Shown here one piece after another: positions 58,981 to 64,000 of a DNA stretch of 64,000 nucleotides. The stretch is from Carnobacterium alterfunditum DSM 5972 (lineage in GTDB: Bacteria > Bacillota > Bacilli > Lactobacillales > Carnobacteriaceae). The position numbers and the translations under genes are program-made. The DNA lies in assembly GCF_000744115.1 (NCBI RefSeq), contig NZ_JQLG01000004.1, forward strand, positions 1,427,001 to 1,491,000, in the 5' to 3' direction. A model generated the notes under the pieces. It was not told the origin of the DNA and made no database searches. It saw nothing but the letters and a program-made list of their open reading frames with translations. Each line of letters starts with the position of its first letter. Position 1 is the first letter of the stretch.

Positions 58981-60156
58981 ATGACAGAAAATAAAGAAAC
59001 GAAAATAGATTATGGAATCATTTTATCCGTCTTGTTGCTTGCAATTATTAGTATCGCTACTATCTTTTCAACCACCTATTTAGATGCTGGTGATGGCATT
59101 CGAGCTACGTTAATGCAGGTGGTCTGGTTTGTAGTTGGAACGGTTGCCATTATTGTTATTATGCAGTTTGATTCGGAGCAGCTATGGAAGCTCGCACCGG
59201 TGGCCTATGGTGTAGGGCTCTTTCTCTTAGTGATGGTCTTATTCTTTTATGATCGCCCTACTATGCTGAGTACCGGAGCTAAAAGTTGGTTTAAGTTAGG
59301 CCCAGTGACTTTCCAGCCATCTGAAGTTATGAAAATCGCCTTTATTCTAATGCTCGCTCGTGTAGTCACAAAACATAATGGCGATTACGCAAACCATTAT
59401 CCTAAAACTGATTTCTTATTACTGGGGAAAATCATTTTAACCTCTATCCCTCCATTGATACTGGTCATGTTACAGAATGACTTAGGCTCAACACTTGTAT
59501 TTATTGCCATTATTATTGGTTTAGTGTTGATATCAGGTATTACATGGAAAATCATTCTGCCACTGTTTTCAGGAGTTGGAGCACTCGGAGCGACTTTACT
59601 TATTCTAGTAATATACAATCGTGAATTTTTACTACGATTAGGTTTTAAACCGTATCAATTTTCCCGAATAGACTCTTGGCTGAACCCTTATGGTGATTCA
59701 GGAGATACTTCCTACCAATTGATCCAAAGTATAAAAGCGATAGGCTCAGGTAAAATGTTTGGTAAAGGATTTGGAACTTCAGAAGTATATGTACCGGTTC
59801 GAGAGTCTGATATGATTTTTGCAACAATCGGTGAAAATTTTGGCTTTCTTGGCAGTTGTATTTTGATTTTTATTTACTTTTTACTGATTTACCAAATGAT
59901 CCGTATTTGTTTTGATACGAAAAATGAATTTTATGCCTATATTGCAACGGGTGTTATCATGATGATTTTATTCCATGTATTTGAAAATATCGGTATGAGT
60001 ATTGGGTTGCTTCCATTGACTGGGATACCATTGCCGTTTATTTCCCAAGGTGGAACGGCACTATTAGGAAATATGATGGGTGTTGGACTAGTTATGTCCA
60101 TGAGGTACCATTACCGCAGCTACATGTTCTCTGAAGAAGATGAAGATTTCAAATAA
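58981..60156 (+). CDS. rodA: FtsW/RodA/SpoVE-family peptidoglycan glycosyltransferase
   Basis: SEDS-family membrane polymerase of peptidoglycan, 391 residues, about ten membrane segments. Signatures: GAKSWFKLGPVTFQPSEVMK (near residue 100), LVMLQNDLGSTLVF (near 160), and MSIGLLPLTGIPLPFISQGG toward the C-terminus. The RodA (elongation) assignment over FtsW rests on similarity of the central loop and on standing alone, away from the division cluster. ACAAGGAGA precedes the ATG. Confidence 0.88.
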   Translation: MTENKETKIDYGIILSVLLLAIISIATIFSTTYLDAGDGIRATLMQVVWFVVGTVAIIVIMQFDSEQLWKLAPVAYGVGLFLLVMVLFFYDRPTMLSTGAKSWFKLGPVTFQPSEVMKIAFILMLARVVTKHNGDYANHYPKTDFLLLGKIILTSIPPLILVMLQNDLGSTLVFIAIIIGLVLISGITWKIILPLFSGVGALGATLLILVIYNREFLLRLGFKPYQFSRIDSWLNPYGDSGDTSYQLIQSIKAIGSGKMFGKGFGTSEVYVPVRESDMIFATIGENFGFLGSCILIFIYFLLIYQMIRICFDTKNEFYAYIATGVIMMILFHVFENIGMSIGLLPLTGIPLPFISQGGTALLGNMMGVGLVMSMRYHYRSYMFSEEDEDFK

Positions 60157-60185
60157 AAGAAATGTAATTTTAGAAGTGATCTGAT

Positions 60186-60553
60186 TTGCTCGAACTATAT
60201 CAACACCCTACTTGTTCAACATGTAAAGCAGCAAGGAAATGGTTAGATCAACATGCGATAGAGTATCAGGCGATAAATATGATTGAGACTCCGCCAACAC
60301 AAGAAGCCTTAGCTAATTTAATAAAGCAATCCGATCTTCCTCTGATCCGGTTCTTCAACACTAGCGGGAATAGGTACCGCGAATTAGGCTTGAAATCACG
60401 TGTACCAGATATGGCTGTCAGCGAAGGCGCAGCGGTATTGGCTTCAGACGAGACGGTATGTTGATCAAACGGCCGTTACTGACAGATGGGAAGATAACGA
60501 CTCTCGGATTTAAAGAGGATGTTTATGAAACCATCTGGGGAAACAGAAACTAA
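60186..60553 (+). pseudogene. ArsC/Spx-family protein, frameshifted
   Basis: The first frame (TTG at 60186) gives 92 residues with the ArsC/Spx active site HPTCSTCKAARKWL and stops at 60464. The missing C-terminus continues in another frame from about 60456: GMLIKRPLLTDGKITTLGFK, then EDVYETIWGN, ending at 60553. Between them AGACG is present twice in tandem (60446-60455); removing one copy restores VLASDGMLIKRPL, the expected family sequence. Likely a recent slippage mutation, or a sequencing error. The intact protein would be about 120 residues. It precedes the gcvH-like gene by 20 bases. Confidence 0.85.
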
Positions 60554-60573
60554 AAAAGACAGGAGCGATTAGA

Positions 60574-60924
60574 ATGGAACAACAAATGAGATACAGCGAA
60601 AACGGCTTATGGGTACTAAAAGAAGGCGAAAATTACCGCATCGGATTGTCTGAAAAAGGCCAAGATGATTTAGGTGAAGTCATGTTTGTAGAGTTACCCA
60701 ACACATTAGCTGAAGTAAAAGAAAGTGATGTTTTACTAGGAGTCGAAGGAGCAAAAGCGGTCACTGAATTGCTGTCTCCGCTAACAGGTGTTGTTGTTAA
60801 GTTTCATACTGAGTTGACGGATGATCCTGAAAAATTAAATAGTACAGATAAAAAAGACAATTGGATCATAGAAGTAAAAGACGTAGAACCAGATGCTTTT
60901 AAAAAATTATCAGTTAAGATCTAA
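60574..60924 (+). CDS. gcvH: Glycine cleavage H protein-like lipoyl carrier
   Basis: 116 residues, lipoyl-domain fold. The lipoylated lysine lies in LLGVEGAKAVTELLSPLTG (near residue 66; canonical ESVKAA is EGAKAV here). DLGEVMFVELP opens the domain. No gcvP or gcvT genes are nearby; stand-alone GcvH proteins in Firmicutes act as lipoate relay carriers for other lipoyl enzymes. AGGAGCGA precedes the ATG. Probably co-transcribed with the broken ArsC-like gene. Confidence 0.85.
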   Translation: MEQQMRYSENGLWVLKEGENYRIGLSEKGQDDLGEVMFVELPNTLAEVKESDVLLGVEGAKAVTELLSPLTGVVVKFHTELTDDPEKLNSTDKKDNWIIEVKDVEPDAFKKLSVKI

Positions 60925-60930
60925 AAAAAG

Positions 60931-60959
60931 TTGACAGAAAAAAACAGCTCTGTTAAGAT
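60931..60959 (+). promoter_or_regulatory. metNIQ operon promoter
   Basis: Consensus -35 TTGACA, 17-base spacer, TAAGAT, just after gcvH and before the T-box leader. Confidence 0.75.
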
Positions 60960-60965
60960 ATATTA

Positions 60966-61280
60966 AATATCAATTAACGCGATGATGAGAAGAGTAAGTT
61001 CGTAATAACCATTTGTAGAGAGCCTTGTTTGCTGAAAAAAGGCAATGGAAATTGGACTGAAGATGGTCTTTGAGCAGAATAAGTGAATGCTTTGCATAAA
61101 CCTATTCCGGATGCACCCGATAACGTGCCGCAGTATAAAAAAGTTGAAAAAAACTTAAGTACTGTAAGAGGTTAATTTAGTGATAAATTAACAAATTAAG
61201 GTGGTAACACGAAAATTCGAAACTTTCGTCCTTATAGTAAGCAGTGTGCTTAGTATAGGGACGAAAGTTTTTTTATTTCA
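60966..61280 (+). promoter_or_regulatory. T-box riboswitch leader of metNIQ
   Basis: Conserved T-box AAGGTGGTAACACG (61198-61211), stem I start with GATGATGAGAAGAGTA (near 60981) and an AGAGAGCC element. The terminator stem AACTTTCGTCC / GGGACGAAAGTT with a T7 tail spans 61220-61275; the T-box bases would pair with the terminator's left arm to form the antiterminator. Downstream genes import methionine, so uncharged tRNA-Met is the expected signal. An ATG specifier candidate lies at 61063-61065 but was not proven by folding. Confidence 0.85.
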
Positions 61281-61303
61281 AGAAAATAGGAGGTGTGGCT
61301 GAA

Positions 61304-62344
61304 ATGATTGAATTAAAAAATATAAAAAAAGTGTTTCAAACGAAACAAGGCAGTTTAACAGCTGTAAAAGATATAAATATCTCGATCAAAGATGGTGAGA
61401 TTTATGGGATCGTTGGTTACTCCGGAGCTGGGAAAAGTACATTGGTCAGAATGTTCAATGGCTTAGAAATGCCAACAGAGGGCACAGTTGCTATTGAAGG
61501 GAATGTTATTTCACAATTACAAGGGAAATCGCTTAGGAAAGAACGTCAAAAAATTGGAATGATTTTTCAACATTTCAACCTTTTATGGTCAAGAACAGTA
61601 GAAGAGAATGTTTTATTCCCGCTTGAGTTAGCGAAAATACCTAAAGAAGAACGTGAAGCTAAAGCAAAAGAGTTGATTGGTTTAGTTGGATTAGAAGGAA
61701 GAGAAAAAGCCTACCCTTCACAGTTATCTGGTGGCCAAAAGCAGCGTGTGGGGATCGCAAGAGCACTAGCCAATGATCCAACATTGTTGCTTTGTGATGA
61801 AGCAACAAGTGCGCTTGACCCGCAGACAACGGATGAAGTATTAGATCTACTATTAGATATCAATAAGCGTTTAAACTTAACTATCGTATTGATCACACAT
61901 GAAATGCATGTTATCCGAAAAATTTGTGATCGAGTAGCGGTCATGGATGACGGGAAAATTGTTGAAGAAGGCTCAGTTATTGATGTGTTCAAAAAGCCGC
62001 AACAAGACATTACTAAACGCTTTATTCGTCAAGATGCAAATCCAGACAGTGAAGATACCGACATGATTTTTGAAGAATTGTTGGCAGAATATCCTGAAGG
62101 AAAAATCGTTCACTTAACGTTCCACGGGCATCAAGCTAAGATGCCGATCATGTCAAAAATCGTTCGAGAAGATGGCGTCGATTTAAGCATCATTCAAGGA
62201 AGTATCCACCAGACACAAGAGGGTGCGATTGGCTCACTGTATGTTCAACTAACCGGTGAGAATGAAAAAATCCAGGTAGCTATTGAAGAATTAAGAAAAT
62301 TACAGGTAGAAGTTGAGGTGCTAGAACATGTTGTTGAAACTTAA
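61304..62344 (+). CDS. metN: Methionine ABC transporter ATPase MetN
   Basis: 346 residues. Walker A GYSGAGKSTL near residue 38, signature LSGGQKQRVGIARAL, Walker B LLLCDEATSALDP, then a C-terminal NIL/ACT-like regulatory domain (about 265-346), typical of MetN, which binds methionine for trans-inhibition. The ATG at 61304 follows TAGGAGGTG by 8 bases; a GTG at 61295 overlaps that site. It overlaps metI by 17 bases. Confidence 0.96.
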   Translation: MIELKNIKKVFQTKQGSLTAVKDINISIKDGEIYGIVGYSGAGKSTLVRMFNGLEMPTEGTVAIEGNVISQLQGKSLRKERQKIGMIFQHFNLLWSRTVEENVLFPLELAKIPKEEREAKAKELIGLVGLEGREKAYPSQLSGGQKQRVGIARALANDPTLLLCDEATSALDPQTTDEVLDLLLDINKRLNLTIVLITHEMHVIRKICDRVAVMDDGKIVEEGSVIDVFKKPQQDITKRFIRQDANPDSEDTDMIFEELLAEYPEGKIVHLTFHGHQAKMPIMSKIVREDGVDLSIIQGSIHQTQEGAIGSLYVQLTGENEKIQVAIEELRKLQVEVEVLEHVVET

Positions 62345-63032
62345 TTTTGGGACCAGTGTTTTATCACAGTATCTTGACTTTGCAGAAGTCGATTGGGAAA
62401 AAATGCAACAGGCAACCATAGAAACCATTTTCATGACAATTGGATCTGTTGTGATCATCTTCTTTGCTGGATTGCTACTAGGGCTATTATTGTATGAAAC
62501 AAACGGGAAGAATACACTGTTCGCTAAAATACTATATCGAGTAGTGGCTATATTAGTCAATGTCTTCCGTTCTATTCCTTTTATCATTTTGATCGTACTA
62601 CTTATTCCTATCACTAAAACACTTGTAGGATCCATTATTGGACCAACAGCTGCATTGCCGGCGCTGATCCTTTCGTCAGCACCATTCTTTGCAAGGCTAG
62701 TCGAAATTGGTTTCAGAGAAATCGATAAGGGAGTCGTTGAAGCAGCTGAAGCTATGGGAGCTAGCAAATGGGAAATCATTTATAAAGTTTTGATTCCAGA
62801 AAGTCTACCAGCCATTGTTTCAGGTATCACGGTCACAACGATTTCTTTAGTTGGAGCAACAGCGATGGCGGGAGTTATCGGAGCAGGCGGTTTAGGAAAC
62901 TTAGCCTACCTGGATGGCTTCCAACGTAACCAACCGGCAGTAACTTTGGTCTCAACGTTGATTATTTTAGTGCTCGTATTCATCATTCAAGCTATTGGAG
63001 ATGTGATCGTTAAAAAAGTAGACAAACGTTAA
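62328..63032 (+). CDS. metI: Methionine ABC transporter permease MetI
   Basis: 234 residues, about five membrane segments. The EAA loop reads EAAEAMGASKWEIIYKVLIP (near residue 143) and GATAMAGVIGAGGLGNLAY is characteristic of MetI. Start inside the metN 3' end, ribosome site GAGGTG. Forms the channel with a MetN dimer. Confidence 0.96.
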   Translation: MLLKLNFGTSVLSQYLDFAEVDWEKMQQATIETIFMTIGSVVIIFFAGLLLGLLLYETNGKNTLFAKILYRVVAILVNVFRSIPFIILIVLLIPITKTLVGSIIGPTAALPALILSSAPFFARLVEIGFREIDKGVVEAAEAMGASKWEIIYKVLIPESLPAIVSGITVTTISLVGATAMAGVIGAGGLGNLAYLDGFQRNQPAVTLVSTLIILVLVFIIQAIGDVIVKKVDKR

Positions 63033-63143
63033 AACAGCTAAATGAAAAGCAAGCGATAGTCATTAGCTGATAAAAAGTACCACCGTTTAAATAGGGGATT
63101 TAAATGCAATAAAAAACAGATCGAAAACAAGGGGGATTTAAAG

Positions 63144-63998
63144 ATGAAAAAGAAAACTATTTTATCAGCGTTAGTAACAACGGGCGTGCTATTGACTCTA
63201 ACAGCATGTGGCAGTGAAGGAAGCGATGAAGCAAGCAGTGAAACAGGCGGATCAGCAGCAGAAGAAACAACGATCAAAATTGGAGCAAGTAATGTTCCTC
63301 ATGCTGAGATCCTTGAATTTGTTGAACCGATCCTTGAAGAGGAAGGCATAACATTAGATATCACGACTTACAATGATTATGTTATCCCAAATGTCGCATT
63401 AGATGAAGGTGAAATTGATGCTAACTATTTCCAACATGTTCCATTCTTTGAGGCAGCAGTAAAAGAAAATGGGTATGATTTTGTTAATGCTGGAAGCATT
63501 CATATCGAACCGATAGCTATTTTTTCTCAACGCTACAAAAGTTTAGATGAGGTAAAAGATGGTGCAACGGTCTTGGTCAGTAACAACCAATCAGACTGGG
63601 GACGAATTCTTGCGATTTTTCAAGAAGCCGGCTTAGTAACAGTGAAAGATGGCGTAGATCTTACAACAGCCACATTTGATGATATCGACGAAAATCCTAA
63701 AAACTTAGTCTTTGAATACGATAATGACCCAGCATTGATGACAACATTGTACCAACAAGATGAAGCAGAATTAATTGCGATCAACTCAAACTTTGCAGTA
63801 GATCAAGACATCAGCCCAATTGACGATTCAGTTGCTCTTGAAAGCTCGTCTTCGCCTTATGGTAATATTATTGCCGTTCGTTCAGAAGATGCTGAAGATC
63901 CAGCTATTTTGAAATTGGTAGAAACATTGAAATCTAAAGAAGTACAAGAGTTCATCTTAGAAGAATGGGATGGAGCAGTTGTTCCGGTAACAGAATAA
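63144..63998 (+). CDS. metQ: Methionine-binding lipoprotein MetQ
   Basis: 284 residues, NlpA/MetQ family. Lipoprotein signal with lipobox LTAC (Cys near residue 22) followed by a Ser/Glu-rich linker. Binding-domain motifs: IKIGASNVPHAEILEFVEPI and GEIDANYFQHVPFFE. AAGGGGGA precedes the ATG. Extracellular, anchored after Lgt processing; delivers methionine to MetNI. The stop lies 3 bases before the window end region, so the gene is complete. Confidence 0.96.
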   Translation: MKKKTILSALVTTGVLLTLTACGSEGSDEASSETGGSAAEETTIKIGASNVPHAEILEFVEPILEEEGITLDITTYNDYVIPNVALDEGEIDANYFQHVPFFEAAVKENGYDFVNAGSIHIEPIAIFSQRYKSLDEVKDGATVLVSNNQSDWGRILAIFQEAGLVTVKDGVDLTTATFDDIDENPKNLVFEYDNDPALMTTLYQQDEAELIAINSNFAVDQDISPIDDSVALESSSSPYGNIIAVRSEDAEDPAILKLVETLKSKEVQEFILEEWDGAVVPVTE

Positions 63999-64000
63999 TA

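Overview
This window is low-GC Lactobacillales chromosome, most likely Carnobacterium or a close relative. That is an inference from gene order and family content (liaXYZ next to hprK-lgt-gpsA-galU, a class III FBPase, a T-box ahead of metNIQ, a LevR/ManR-type regulator); no 16S rRNA gene is present to confirm it. Nearly all housekeeping genes lie on the + strand in short operons with strong Shine-Dalgarno sites and clear intrinsic terminators.

Layout. 1-3819: phosphate uptake (pstC 3' part, pstA, two pstB paralogues, phoU). 4022-7662: an HD-domain nucleotidase-like protein and uvrA. 8063-14335: envelope-stress genes liaX-liaY-liaZ, then hprK-lgt-gpsA-galU. 14472-17966: TPR protein, trxB, alpha-phosphoglucomutase. 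18324-22229: rapZ-yvcK-whiA, tRNA-Arg(CCG), and clpP with a CtsR operator. 22404-30454: a DsbA-like protein and the glycolytic cluster cggR-gap-pgk-tpiA-gpmI-eno with a CggR operator. 30810-34216: a LevR/ManR-type sigma-54 activator and an orphan mannose-family IIB protein. 34443-38465: secG-esterase-rnr-smpB. 38581-42873: glutathione peroxidase, fbp, a histidine phosphatase and a HAD phosphatase. 43317-46008: an eroded arginine operon in which argJ and argD are intact, argC is a stub and argB is essentially gone. 46241-46604: tmRNA (ssrA).

46592-55673 is the accessory region: a ~9.1-kb integrative element inserted in the 3' end of ssrA, bounded by a 15-bp direct repeat. It has the layout of a Gram-positive phage-inducible chromosomal island (phage satellite). 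A tyrosine integrase and an XRE repressor read rightward; a divergent leftward operon carries a small HTH protein, a coiled protein, a primase/SF3-helicase, an iteron-rich origin-like region, a small unknown protein, a lone HK97-type major capsid protein, and a zinc-ribbon membrane protein at the far end. No portal, terminase, protease or tail gene is seen. Paired 12-bp repeats near both ends look like integrase arm sites. The native ssrA terminator now lies beyond the right att site, and the element supplies a replacement at its left end.

56258-63998 returns to chromosome: ald, a DUF2969 protein, a YihY/BrkB membrane protein, rodA/ftsW, an arsC/spx-family gene broken by a 5-bp tandem duplication, a GcvH-like protein, and metNIQ behind a T-box leader.

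A MITE-like intergenic repeat (about 260 bp when full length) appears at least five times, including two near-full-length inverted copies flanking the arg/ssrA/satellite segment. All functions are read from motifs, length and context; no database search was possible.
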